64,000 nucleotides of DNA from Apium graveolens (Eukaryota; Streptophyta; Magnoliopsida; Apiales; Apiaceae): NCBI RefSeq assembly GCF_009905375.1, contig NC_133653.1, positions 68,954,920 through 69,018,919 on the forward strand, written 5' to 3'. The stretch's first letter is position 1, and each line of letters begins with the position of its first letter. Both the position numbers and the translations under genes were made by a program. The notes below the pieces were generated by a model. The model saw nothing but the letters and a program-made list of their open reading frames with translations. It did not search any database and was not told the DNA's origin. Below, piece by piece: positions 35,401 to 47,408 of the stretch.

Positions 35401-35913
35401 ACCTTGGTTTTTAAAATAAAAGTATAATATCCAATACTAAATCATAATTCACTGTTCACTTGATATCATAACCATATTTACCTGATGATCATTATTCTCA
35501 GTTTTGTCATTGTGACTTGCTGAGCTAGTTAGCTCATTTGTGCGATGTTGTTTATATTCTTTCCAGTTAAAAAGGAACAAGTTGGTAGCGAGGATCCCCA
35601 GTCCAGCGCGAGAGCTAGGGGTTCAGGTTGATCGAGTTAAGCTAGCAGGCTTCTTTTGGAATAATTTAAGTTTGTAAAAGTTTGTAATAATGTTTAATAC
35701 TCAGTTTGAGTTTGAATGGTTGGAATTTGAACGGTTTGTAATATAAGTAGATGTGTTTGGCTTGTGTTCATACTTTAACCTGTTGCAATCCATGGTAGTT
35801 GGTAAGTAGGGTCACTGCATATTATTATTATCTTTATTATTGTTATAAGCAGGTTATAATTAAGGTGTGTGTGTGGACCCCAAACTTCTGACCCGGGTTT
35901 GGAGGGCGCCACA
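32480..35913 (+). repeat. E6 3' LTR
   Basis: 3434 bp, ends GGAGGGCGCCACA. Matches the 5' LTR with scattered substitutions, and includes the 32545-32780 segment missing there. No gene. Confidence 0.92.
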
Positions 35914-36236
35914 ATATTCCTGTGAGAGCTACTACAGGAAATGAGCCATCCATCCCAAAATCTAGAGCAGAATGGTCTGATCCAGATATTGAACAAGTTC
36001 ATAAGGATAAGGCCATGAATATTCTGTTTAATAGTGTTGATGGTGACATGTTTAACAACATCATAAAATACAAAACTGCTAAGGATGTCTGGGATACTAT
36101 TCAAGTTATATGTGATGGAACTGAGCAGGTAAGGGAAAACAAAATGCAACTCCTGATTCAGCAATATGAGCATTTTCATAGTGAAGAAAGTAAGTCACTC
36201 ACTGACATATTTAGTAGATTTCAAAAACTACTAAAT
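35914..36236 (+). pseudogene. E5 gag, continuation after E6
   Basis: After the duplicated atatt, gag continues: RATTGNEPSIPKSRAEWSDP, KAMNILFNSVDGDMF, KTAKDVWDTIQVICDGTEQV and LTDIFSRFQKLLN, matching E7 gag closely. It stops at 36236 where the E7 LTR begins. The rest of E5 is expected beyond the right window edge. Confidence 0.88.
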
Positions 36237-36574
36237 TGTTGTGCATATGTTGTGTACTTGATGATTTCATAAACAAAACATCTAAGTAGATTTTACTTAG
36301 TGAAATAATGTAGCACTCGACGGATAAGAATTATAGTCCTGACGGATAACTCATTACAGTCCCGACGGATGATGACTTATTATCCATCGAGTGAGTAGCT
36401 TATGTAATAATAAGTCTGTAGCACAGTTCTGTATACATCTTTGTATAGATTTTGTAGTAACCTATAAGTCATATTGACTTTAACTAGATATGCAGAATAG
36501 GTTGATTAATTGTATATAAATGATGTCTTGTAATTCTGCATAAGTGAAATGAAGTCAAGTGCCAAAATAGTTAC

Positions 36575-36731
36575 CGACGGATGATTAACAAAGCCATCGA
36601 CGGATGATCAAATAGCTATCAACGGATGTTTAATATAGCAGTCGACGGATGATCAATGAAGCCATCAACGGATGTTCACAAACTCGACGGATGATCATAT
36701 ATCCAATGGATATTCATAAAGTCCAACGGAT
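36575..36731 (+). repeat. CGACGGAT motif array in E7 U3
   Basis: Copies start at 36575, 36598, 36620, 36643, 36666, 36685, 36703 (caatggat) and 36724, spaced about 18-24 bp, most followed by gatca or gttca. Three more copies are at 36318, 36342 and 36363. The spacing and the position in U3 resemble a transcription-factor site cluster; that role is inference. Confidence 0.8.
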
Positions 36732-36908
36732 GATCATATAAAGAATTCAAACAGCAGTTGAACAGTGACAACAGGGCACAGGCGTCGAGATGTATACAAA
36801 CCTACTGTGGAAGCCCATTAACTGGGTAATAGAGGATGAAAAGTAGCAAAGCTTAAGACTGATAGTTTTTATATTTATTCAGTCTTTTTGACTTTGTAAT
36901 CTAGGTAA

Positions 36909-36916
36909 TATATAAA
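36909..36916 (+). promoter_or_regulatory. E7 TATA box
   Basis: TATATAAA followed by ccaag; the same block is in the E5 LTR at 23141-23148, and both lie downstream of the motif array. Confidence 0.6.
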
Positions 36917-37295
36917 CCAAGAACGTAGCAAATAGAAATAAGAGAGCTGAGATACAAAAACAGAGAAATCTTTGTAAGCAGAATCATTAGCATTTCCCTG
37001 TATTCTCAGAAGTTTAATTTGTAAGCAGCTGTGAGCATTCTTGCACACAGAGTTCTCTCGATATATATAATATATATCTCTGGTGGAATTGTTTAAATCC
37101 ACCAGAAAGTTTTTATAGACTCTTGTTTTTAATTACTTATGTTTTGATTCAATTAAGTTTCTATTCCGCATTGTGCTAATCAAAACACTTATATCTATAT
37201 TCAAGTTTGAACATTTTTATTTCGAGAAAAAGGTTTAAGAATTCCATTCAACCCCCCTTCTGTAATTCTTGCTATATTGTTAAGGGACTAACAAT

Positions 37296-37307
37296 TGGTA
37301 TCAGAGC
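37296..37307 (+). other. E7 primer-binding site
   Basis: TGGTATCAGAGC two bases after the LTR; initiator tRNA-Met type. Confidence 0.92.
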
Positions 37308-37354
37308 GAGCTCTTAATCTACAAAGAGTTTAAAGATCAAAACAATTCAGCAAG

Positions 37355-39754
37355 ATGAACAAGAAAGACGTTGGAGTCAAGATTCCTTTTCTAGATAAAG
37401 ATAATTACCATCATTGGAAGGTAAAGATGCATCTTCATATGCTTTCTCAAGATGAGGCCTATGTGGACTGTATAGAAAGAGGCCCTCACGTTCCAATGAG
37501 AGCTGCAACAGGAAACGAGCCATGAGTTCCCAAGCCAAGGCACGAATGGTCTGATCCTGACATTGAACAAGTCAGGAAGGATAAAAAGGCCATGAACATT
37601 CTGTTCAATGGAGTTGATGCAGACATGTTTGACAACATTATCAACTGCAAAACTGCCAAGGAAGTTTGGGATACTATACAGATAATCTGTGATGGCACTG
37701 AGCAAGTTAGAGAAAACAAGATGCAGCTCTTGATTCAGCAATATGAGCATTTTCACAATGAGGAAAGTGAGTCACTCACTGACATTTTTAGTAGATTTCA
37801 AAAGCTACTAAATGCTCTTAAGTTGCATGGAAGAGTCTATCAGACTAAAGACTCTAATCTGAAATTCCTTAGATCTCTTCCAAAGGAATGGAAACCTATG
37901 ACAGTCTCATTAAGAAACTCACAAGATTATAAAGAGTTTACTTTGGAGAGACTGTATGGCATCCTGACGACCTATGAGCTTGAGATAGAGCAGGATGAAA
38001 GGATGGAGAGAGGAAAGAAGAAAGGAGGATCCATTGCACTAGTTGCTGATTTAGAAAAGGAGAAGGAAGTGAAGATGGAAGCTGTTGAGTCAACTTCTAA
38101 GGTCTGTGAGAACAAGGGCAAGGGGTTTGTAGTAGAAAGTGAAGATTCATTGAGCCAAGATGACATGGAGGACATTGATGAGCACCTAGCATTTCTTTCC
38201 AGGAGATTTTCCAAGCTCAAGTTCAAGAAGAACTTTGATGCAGCCAAGCCAAATAGAAACATGGTGGATAAGTCAAAATTCAAATGTTTCAAATGTGGCT
38301 TGGCAGGGCATTTTGCAAATGAGTGTAAAAAGTCAAATTCCAGTAAGAAAAGGTTTGAGTCTGTGGATTATAAGCAAAAATACTTTGATCTACTCAAACA
38401 AAAGGAAAGGGCTTTTATTACACAAGAGAATGACTGGGCAGCAGATGGTTTGGATGAAGATGAAGATGTCAGCTATGTCAATCTAGCCCTAATGGCCAAG
38501 TCTGATGAAACAGAGACAAGTTCCTTAAGCAATCAGGTAATTACTACAAACCTTGCATATTTATCTAAAGCTGAGTGTAATGATGCCATAAATGACATGT
38601 CTATAGAATCATATCATTTGCGTGTTACACTTAAGTCTCTTACTAAAGAAAATGCTAAAATCAAAGAAAACAACTTGTTTTTAAGTGAGAGGAATAATGT
38701 GCTTGAGTCTCAGTTTGTTGATTTTGAGAAACTAAGAATTAAATGTAAGTTTGCCAAGGAGGAATTAACCGAGTCCTTGAAAAAGGAAGAGATTTTAAAG
38801 AAGCAGCTTGAGCGTGAACAAGAGGTGATTAAAGCATGGAAAACATCCAGGGATGTCCATGCTCAAATCACCAAAGTTCAAGGAATTGAGTCTTTTTGTG
38901 ATGAAGTCTGGAAAAAGAGCAAAGAGAAACTAGAACCTAATTTGGTAGATGGTTTGCTAACAGATGTAGACTCGACGGATGATGAGGACTATCCGTCAGA
39001 TAACAAAAAGTGTTATTCGTCGAAAGATGAAAATCCTCATCCGTCGGCTGTGAGCAAGCCCATTAGCAAAGCCAAACTAATCAAGCTGAATGAGAAGTAT
39101 GGATCTGTTTCCAAGAACTTTGTTTCAGGAGAGTCAAGTCAAGTTAAGAAAGGGAAAAAGGCTAATGTTGGTCATATGACTGTCAAACAGTTAAGTGACA
39201 GACTTGAGAAAATTGAGGTAAAAACAGAGACTAAAAGGAAAAACAATAGGAATGGTAAACTAGGGATTAACAAACACAATAACTACACACCTGATAAATA
39301 TGCTATTAGAAAAATCTGTGTCAAGTGTGGTAGTGTAAATCATTTGTCTGTTAATCACAAATCTGCCATGCCTACTCCCATGTCTGTTCAGTCTCAATTT
39401 CCTAACATGAATGCCATGCCTCCCATGCCTGTTAATGTTATGCCTACACAGAACATGAATGCACAGTTTGCTAATATGCCATTTGCACCTAATCCATATT
39501 ATGCTGCATACAGTATGCCTCAAATGCCATTTAGCATGCCTTACTGGAATAACATGTTTACACCAAGAATGCCGTTTCCTGTTAGCCACAATATGCATGA
39601 TAATTCTGTTGCATTGAATGGTTTCAAAGGTCCAACCCAAATGACTAAGGAAGAATCTGAAATTCCTAAGTCAAATGAGATAAAACCTAAGAAACAGAAG
39701 AAGAAAGCTAACAAGGCAGGACCCAAGGAAACTTGGGTACCAAAATCAACTTGA
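37355..39754 (+). pseudogene. E7 gag (long, coiled-coil rich), one early stop
   Basis: ATG at 37355 (MNKKDVGVKIPFLDKDNYHHW). A TGA at about codon 57 (37523-37525) and a small frame change before 37592 precede a 720-residue open frame. It has the gag core FSRFQKLLNALKLHGRVYQTK and FLRSLPKEWKPMT, CCHC knuckle CFKCGLAGHFANEC (38285-38326), a long Glu/Lys-rich probable coiled coil (38600-38940), CVKCGSVNHLSVNH, then a Met/Pro-rich tail and WVPKST before TGA at 39752. The length and layout fit the SIRE lineage. Codes for four CGACGGAT-type motifs at 38973-39046. Confidence 0.88.
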
Positions 39755-39768
39755 TTTGATTTTGATGT

Positions 39769-40160
39769 GTGCAGGGAAAAAGAAGGAATCTTTGGTACTT
39801 GGATAGTGGTTGTTCAAGACACATGACTGGTGATTCTACCCTGCTCACAGAGTTTAAGGAGAGAGCTGGCCCAAGTATTACTTTTGGAGATGACAACAAG
39901 GGTTATACTGTGGGATATGGCTTGATTTCAAAGGACAATGTCATCATGGAGGAGGTTGCCTTAGTGGATGGTCTCAAACACAATCTGTGACTAATAATCA
40001 AAACAACAAAGTGGTTCTCACTGGTGTGAGAAGAGGAAATGTGTATCTAGCTGATTTCAACTCATCCAAAGCAGAATCCGTAACTTGCCTTCTCAGTAAA
40101 GCAAGTCAGGATGAAAGTTGACTATGGCACAAGAAGCTATCCCATTTAAACTTCAAGACC
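39769..40160 (+). pseudogene. E7 protease (deletion and stop after it)
   Basis: WYLDSGCSRHMTGDSTLL is the SIRE-type protease site (DSGCS). The frame differs from gag and starts after a stop and an acceptor-like ttgatgtgtgcag. After DGLKHNL the expected LLSISQLCD-type segment is missing and the frame is shifted (about 39988), then continues VVLTGVRRGNVYLADFNSS. TGA at about 40118 replaces the Trp of the xWLWHKKLSH block. Confidence 0.85.
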
Positions 40161-41435
40161 ATGAATGAGCTGGTAAAGAAAGAACTAGTAAGAGGCATTC
40201 CTCTAGTGGAGTTTACAAAGGATGGACTGTGTGATGCCTGCCAAAAAGGGAAGCAGATTAAAACATCATTCAGGAAGAAACTTGATTCAGCAATTGAAGA
40301 GCCTTTGCAACTGCTTCACATGGATTTGTTTGGACCAGTCAATGTATTGTCCATCTCAAGGAAAAGATTTTGCTTAGTAATTGTAGATGATTTCTCAAAG
40401 TTCTCTTGGACATATTTTCTAAAGTGTAAAGATGAGGCTAGTGAAATCATCATCAATGACATAAGGAAAGTCAACAATTATCCTGATTTCAAAGTTAGAG
40501 GAATCAGGAGTGATAATGGAACTGAGTTCAAGAATTCTGTCATGAGGGCATTTTGTGAAGAAAATGGGATTCTGCATGAGTTTTCAGCAGCAAGGACTCC
40601 AAAACAGAATGGAGTAGTGGAAAGGAAGAACATATCACTTATAGAAGCTGCAAGGACAATGCTTGAAGAATCTAAACTACCAACATATTTCTGGGCTGAA
40701 GCTGTAAATACTGCATGCTACACTTAGAACATTTCTATGATTAATCAAGCAAGATGCATGACTCCCTTTCAATTGTTCAAGAACAAGAAGCCAACTCTAA
40801 ACTTTCTTCATATCTTTGGCTGCAAATGCTATATCCTGAGAAATCAAACTGATCAAAATGGGAAGTTTGATGCTAAAGCAGATGAAGGAATTTTTGTTGG
40901 ATATGCTGTTGGTAAAGCATATAGAGTCTACAATCTAAGAACCAACATTGTTGTGGAATCTATACATGTTGTGTTTGATGATAAAAAGATTGAAGAACTG
41001 AAAGATGGAGATTACCATGAGAGCCTCAAATTCGACAATGTGGAGATGGTTAGTGATGACAGTGATGATGAGAGTGATCAAGAAACAGTGTCTAAGGATA
41101 ATGCAGACAAATCTACCACCAATGAAGCACAAAACTCAACATCCGTCAAGTTGCATAATGCTTCATCCGTCGGAAGATCCAAACTTCCCCCTTCTCAAAT
41201 CAAAGATCCACAAACTCAGGGGGAGTTTCTAGCAATCAAAACTCAATCACACATCAAGACAATCATGAGGTCTCTTCATCTAGAGCTAATCTGCCTCAAC
41301 AAAGGAAATGGACAAAAGATCACCCCTTTGAGCTTATCATTGGTGATGTTTCTTCTAGAGTTCAAAGAAGAAGAACAACTCAGGAAGAATGTCTATACAG
41401 TAGCTTTCTGTCAAAGGAAGAACCAAAGAAGGTAG
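40161..41435 (+). pseudogene. E7 integrase and linker (TAG, then frameshift)
   Basis: CDACQKGKQIKTSF (zinc site), core LLHMDLFGPVNV, VDDFSKFSWTYFLK, RSDNGTEFKN, TPKQNGVVERKN: D,D-35-E visible. TAG at 40725-40727 (expected CAG) interrupts one frame; then HIFGCKCYILRN and GYAVGKAYRVYN. The acidic linker (41030-41180) carries two more atccgtc motifs. The frame shifts near 41270 and the RT-proximal text reappears in another frame, with TAG at about 41474. Confidence 0.86.
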
Positions 41436-41575
41436 AAGAAGCTTTGTTGGATCCTGATTGGACTTTAGCTATGTAGGAGGAGCTAAACCAATTTGAAAGG
41501 AATAATGTATGGAAGCTGGTACCCAAGCCTAAAGGAAAGAATCCAATAGACACCAAGTGGGTATTCAGAAACAAG

Positions 41576-42927
41576 ATGGATGAAAATGGCATAGTAATCA
41601 GGAATAAAGCTAGATTGGTTGCTAAGGGTTATTGTCAGCAAGAAGGAATAGATTTTGATGAAACTTTTGCTCCTGTTGCAAGACTTGAAGCCATCAGAAT
41701 CTTCTTAGCCTATGCAGCCCATGCCAATTTCAAGGTCTATCAAATGGATGTCAAAAGTGTCTTTCTAAATGGAGATTTGGAGGAAGAAGTGTATGTTAGT
41801 CAACCTCCTGGTTTTGAAGATCCAAATTTTCCAGAATATGTCTATTATCTTCTGAAAGCACTTTATGGACTGCAACAAGCACCTAGAGCCTGGTATGACA
41901 CTTTATCAAAGTTCCTTTTGGAAAATCATTTCACAAGAGGTACTGTAGATAAAACTTTATTTTTCAGAAATGTTAATGGCTCTAGTATACTTATTCAAAT
42001 TTATGTAGATGATATTATATTTGGCTCTAAAGATGAGAAACTTTGCAAAAAGTTTTCCAAATTGATGCAAAGTAAGTATGAAATGAGTATGATGGGAGAA
42101 CTAACTTACTTTCTTGGTTTGCAAGTTAAGCAAGTTAGTGATGGAATATTCATTAGTCAAAATAAATATATTTTTGATCTTTTAAAGAAGTTTGATCTAA
42201 TGGATTGCACATCTGCAAAAACTCCCATGGCCACTGCAACTAAGCTTGAACTAAACACTACTGAAAAGTCTGTGGATATTTCAAGTTATAGGGGCATGGT
42301 TGGCTCACTTCTGTACATAACAGCTAGTAGGTCAGATATAATGTTTGATACATGTTTATGTGCTAGATTTCAGGATGATCCTAGAGAATCTCACTTGATA
42401 GCTATTAAGAGAATTTTCAGATATCTCAAGGGAACACCAAAACTTGGCATTTGGTACCCTAGAGACTCTGGTTTTGATCTAACTGGTTATTCAGATGCAG
42501 ATTATGCAGGTTGTAGAATTGATAGAAAGAGCACAACAGGAACTTGTCAATTTCTAGGAAACAAGCTTGTGTCCTGGTTCAGTAAAAAGCAAAATTCAGT
42601 TTCTATTTCTACAGCTGAAGCTGAATATATTGTTGCTGGCAGTTGTTGTGCACAGATTTTATGGATGAAAAATCAATTGCTAGACTATGGTTTGCAAGTT
42701 GAGAGGATTCCTATTTTCTGTGATAACACAAGTGCAATTGCCATCACTGAAAATCCAGTGCAACATTCAAGGACAAAGCACATAGACATCAAGTACCATT
42801 TCATAAGGGAACATGTGATGAATGGTACTGTGGAATTACATTTTATTCCAAGTGAAAAGCAACTTACAGATATCTTTACCAAGCCACTAGATGAATCCAC
42901 CTTATCAAGGTTGGTAAGTGAGTTAAG
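41576..42927 (+). pseudogene. E7 reverse transcriptase and RNase H, truncated by E8
   Basis: Open frame of about 450 codons: [66 protein letters not shown], then RNase H with [54 protein letters not shown] and LTDIFTKPL. It continues a few codons into the E8 LTR and stops at 42958. RT and RNase H motifs look intact; this is the least damaged stretch of E7. Confidence 0.9.
42923..42927. other. E8 target-site duplication, left copy
   Basis: ttaag directly before the LTR start TGTAATAA. The matching copy would be past the right window edge. Confidence 0.6.
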
Positions 42928-45900
42928 TGTAATAAACCCAATTTTTGGGAAATTTTGAAACCCTTATGAATAGTGTTTTTGCTGAATGAGAAAACTTTTC
43001 ATGCCACACTATGTAGGGGTTCTGATATGGATATTCTGAGATTTTATTAGTACTTTATATGGGATATAAGTGTATGTAAAGATCGTCAGAATCCAAATCC
43101 GAACACTTTGATTTTTCCCGGAAATCCAATAGATACGGAAAGAATTGAGTATAAGGTAACAGGATAAAAAAGATTTAAATTAAAGGATTATAAGAGAGGA
43201 TCATAAAAGGAATACAATATATTGAGAAAGGTTAAGGGAACCTAAGTAATAAGATCCCGGGTATGATCCCTCAAACGATAAACGAAAACGAAAGTTAAGC
43301 GAACCGTATAACAGATCAGCGGTCATTAGGCAAACAATTAGGAAGTTAATCAAAGGGATTAGAGAGGATGATGTCACCCAACCAATGAGAAGAGGACAAG
43401 GAGGGGAGGATGACATCATGAGAATGACACAAGCATGACATGGGAAGGAAGGAGATGTGGTGACTTTTTAACCACACAAACTCAAGGGCAACAAGGTAAT
43501 TAACTAAAAACAAATCAAAATCTCATCCACCAAGCCAATCATTTCATTTTTCATCAAACAAAACACAAAAATCCCTTTCTTCCCAAGCTAGCTCTCGGCC
43601 CATTTCTTAAAAATTGAAGATCCAAGCTCCACCACTTACTATTTAGCAAGGTAATTATCTAAGCTTCCCCATGGATAGTTACATACTTCCTATAAGTTTA
43701 AGCTTCTAATTCCAAGCCAATCTTTTTCTATAAATCATGAAAGAAGATGGTGAATAGTGTTTTTCAAGAACTAAAATTTGTGTTCTTGAAGTTTTGTTTA
43801 GATTAAGCTTGGATAAGGACTTTAAGGGTGATTCCAAGCCATTCTCTTGATTCTCCACTCTCCAAGGAAGGTATAAACTACAAACCCTAGCTTTAGTTTT
43901 GAGTAATTAGGATTGAATGTGTTTGATATAGCATATGTGAAGCATGATGCTTGATTGGTTGAAGTTTGGTTGAGTTTGTAGAAATTAGTTGGTTTTGTTG
44001 CATTGTTGGAGTTGTAAATCTTGGTAATTAGTTAAAGAACCTAAGTAAAGCTTTTAGTTCATGTGGGGAATAAGTATAAATGGTTAATGTGGATTTGTTG
44101 GGGCTGTTATGATGTGGTTTGGAGGGATATTGGTTGTATGATTGATTTGGGGTTGATTTGTGGTTGGTTTTGAATGGTTTAAAATTGGGAAAACACGTAA
44201 ACATAGCCGTCGTAACGTCCGATTTTCTTTAGACTGTTTTTGTGCATAACATTAGGACCCGAGAACCCCCTCCTAGATTTTGACCATTGCCATGTTTAGA
44301 TAGTTCATATTACGAGCTTCGTTTTGATATGTAGTTCGTTCGATTCCGATGCACGGTTTAGGAGAAACGACCATTTCAAGTAACGGCGTTTCGCGAACGA
44401 AACTTTTCCCCTCGCCTTACTTTGAAACATAGGTTAAAGACCAAAAAGGGTTAATTAATGTATGAAACAATTATGGTAAGAGTGTTAGGCAGTTGGTAAG
44501 ACACTCGCGAAGGAATCGCCTTAAAACTCGTAAAGGTTAAATTATTAAAAATGGTGGAGCCGAGGGTACTCGAGTGACTTAAGAGAATCAGTAAGCGCAA
44601 AACGAGCGTTAGAGTCTGAGTTGGTTAGAGTATAGATTTACAAGTGACTTTGGTTTAATTCCAACTTACTTGTTGTTTATAGGTTACCAGACTCGTCCCG
44701 AGCCATTCGTAACCCCCAGTCGCTCAGGCAAGTTTTCTACCCGATATACTGTTGTTGTGATGTAAATATATGTATATGCATTATCTTGTGATAGTGCATG
44801 ATTGTTATTAGCAAATTTTGCGATATATTGGAGCATGCTGATATGGTATATAAGCATGTCTGTTTCGTAATCTGGTTATCTATCTGTTGATTTCAATGCT
44901 TATAGTTGCATAATACCTATGCTAGAAATAAGCAAGTAGTTGCGTATACCCTTAGTATAGGGGATAAAAGGTGAACATATTTCTAAACCGGGAGTCGATG
45001 TTCCCGAATATATTATATATATATATATTTATATATATATGGATATAGTTTTTAAAACTATGGATCGAATAAGGTTTATTCGATACCTTTATTTTACTTA
45101 ATTGAATATTAATTTGAGTATTCATTCGAGGGCTTATGACTCAGTTTATTTTATTATTTGAATATTATTTGAATATTCATTCGAGGGCTTATGACTCAGT
45201 TTATATTATTATTGAATATTACTTGGATATTCATTTGAGGATGTATGACTCCTTTATTTTATGAATATTATTTATAGTATTCATTCGAGGTATTATGACT
45301 CCGCTTATTACTTAATAATATTCTTTATTGTATTAAAGAATAAGGTGTCGATAATCAAACTTATTTTTGATTATTCAAATAAAGATATTACTTTCGTATA
45401 AGTATATCTTTGATTATGTGCTATTCATTTCAAGTATAAGTTTTAATACTTCTACTTCAATTATTTTATAAAGATTATTCTTTATGGGAATATTATTTAA
45501 ATAATAATATTCAGACATTTTCTAAATATTCTGGGGATTGATTTATTTTATTAAATCAGTATCACTCCAAACATTCTTAAAATTATTTTGCGAGTCTTCA
45601 AAATGATTTTTAAAAGTTAGAGCGGATCCTAAAACTCATTTTTATATTTAAGATTCTCCTTTCGAAGGGGATTTAAATACTCGCTCAAAACCTGAGGGAT
45701 CCGGCTCTGTGGTGTGTTTTATATTCGCAACAAGGTTGCTGTTTTGTTAAATGAATCGATTACTTACCCAACACTCGGGAAGTAAAATTCTTGGAACAAG
45801 TTAATCCATTAACAGGCATCGCCTGGGAAATATCGGTGAGTTCTCCTTTCCAAATAGATACGACTTCTTGGTGGAGCCGTATCAACAAGTTTCTACTTGG

Positions 45901-47235
45901 GGAAAGTGGGGACGAGCTTTACGTTTCAGAGTCATGGATTTCATCTGAACTAGGAGTGGCGTAAGTGGCCGAGTAGTGCCGGCCCAGCCTTATTATATTG
46001 GCCCAAATGGCCTGGAAGTTCCGCTAAGGCGGTCCATTCCTTAGGAGTTCAGTGTTCGGTTGACAAGTAAATCCGACAGGTTCTCCTCTACATGTAGAAA
46101 ATGGTGGGGTTGTACTACTACGACTGATCATCGTAAGTGGTCTTCCTGGCGCGGCAAACTCCCGTAATGAGTTCATCATCCAATTGGATAATTTCTGCAA
46201 CACTACCCAGAGCACTTCGATAGAAAGGCTACGGTTGGGCGATTGTTGAGTGTTGGCAGGGTCAAGTTTTCAAAATGATGTTTACATCAAATGAAGTATC
46301 TCGTAACTTTATTTTATTTTGATGATATTTTAAAAGATTTAATCTATTCAAATCTGGTCTTGTAGTCTCATCTATGTGATGAACTTTTGAACTAATTATA
46401 ACTTGAACGGTGGTAGTTCAAGTAGTATTTGGAAAAGATATAAGTATATTGGAGTATCTTGTAACTTCATCTTTTAAACTTATATCTAGTAAATGATTAT
46501 CTTATGCATGACAAAGATTTTCAGAAAAACGTTGAGACAAGGTTAGATATATGAGATCACCTTGTAACGATATTTTTATACAGTTATACACTGGGACTTT
46601 GTGTATATTATGCATGGAAGAGGACTTCCAATATTTTGAAAAGTATATATGTATATATACTGAATATTTTGCGACTTCATCGCATTAAGATATCAAACTT
46701 GGTTCATTTCTTTTGACCAAGACTTTCATGAGTATTATGAGTAGGCTCATATATTGTTAATCATTATACATATTATTTTGGTGGGCTTGCTGCTCACCCT
46801 TGCTTTCTTCTTTCATCACACAACATCAGATAGACAAGATGAACAGGACCAAGCTCCCAATTCGCGAGCGGATAGGAAACATTCCGCAGTTTCCTATAGG
46901 CGTTGATGTCGCTGTAGCTGAGGTAGGAGCTACCAATAGGCTAGGCTTTCAACTTTTGATGTACCAGATTTATGTATATTTATGAATCGTAATAATGGCA
47001 AAGAAATGCAAATTTATTCAGAAAACCTTTTAAGGTGTATTGTCATATAATTGTGGAATAAAATGACTTGTGATTATTTTTGGATGTTCATCTCTGAGAC
47101 TATAATGTGTGGTGTGTGTGTTTATTGTGGGGTCACAGTACAGAGTAGTTGAGTAATTATTAAGATTGGGTGTTATTAAGGGAAATAGAACTCGTGACAA
47201 CCCGGATCCCCGACCCCGGATTTGGGGGTGTTACA
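42928..47235 (+). repeat. E8 5' LTR
   Basis: 4308 bp, TGTAATAAACCC...GGGGTGTTACA, same family as E2. Candidate TATA at 44075-44081. Four roughly 50-56-bp repeats with ttcattcgagg at 45095-45300; TA-run at 45010-45050. Short ORF at 46839-46985 matches the one in E2. No other gene. Confidence 0.92.
46839..46985 (+). CDS. Short conserved ORF near the 3' end of the E8 LTR (unknown)
   Basis: 49 codons including stop, starting MNRTKLPIRERIGN and ending YVYL. It keeps the frame of the E2 copy (20870-21022) despite clear sequence divergence. Pyrimidine-rich sequence upstream ends in acaacatcag. Function unknown; may simply be a chance frame in a conserved LTR region. Confidence 0.3.
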   Translation: MNRTKLPIRERIGNIPQFPIGVDVAVAEVGATNRLGFQLLMYQIYVYL

Positions 47236-47239
47236 GAAG

Positions 47240-47251
47240 TGGTATCAGAGC
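47240..47251 (+). other. E8 primer-binding site
   Basis: TGGTATCAGAGC, four bases after the LTR end. Confidence 0.92.
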
Positions 47252-47408
47252 TAAGCGTTATAAACCTCAGAGATGATGGGACGTTAAGATAATAAGTTCA
47301 CAAAGATAATAAGAACTCTTGCCAAGTTCATAGTCGGGCTACCTAACGTAGTACTGACAGTTAAAACCCTTATGGGAACCCTTATAAATATCGTAATAGG
47401 AGCGTAGT

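Larger units (their letters stand above)
23719..35913 (+). mobile_element. E6: Tekay-like Ty3/gypsy element
   Basis: LTRs at 23719-26921 and 32480-35913, both TGTAATATC...GGGCGCCACA, flanked by target duplication atatt (23714-23718, 35914-35918). Primer site at 26926-26937, purine tract at 32467-32479. Internal order: proline-rich pre-gag frame, gag, protease, RT, RNase H, integrase, truncated chromodomain. At least seven stops and three frameshifts. Inserted in E5 gag in the same orientation. Confidence 0.95.
36237..37293 (+). repeat. E7 5' LTR with CGACGGAT motif array
   Basis: 1057 bp, TGTTGTGCATATG...GACTAACA. About twelve copies of (c/t)(g/a)acggat(gat) lie at 36318-36390 and 36575-36731, all upstream of a likely TATA box (TATATAAA, 36909-36916), that is in U3. 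One pair forms a near-perfect inverted repeat (36314-36326 with 36381-36393). Confidence 0.9.
36237..42927 (+). mobile_element. E7: SIRE-like Ty1/copia element, 3' end cut by E8
   Basis: 5' LTR 36237-37293, primer site 37296-37307, long gag, protease, integrase, RT and RNase H on plus. The 3' end is interrupted at 42928 by E8, so polypurine tract, any env-like frame and the 3' LTR are not visible. Inserted in the gag of a related element (E5). Confidence 0.92.
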
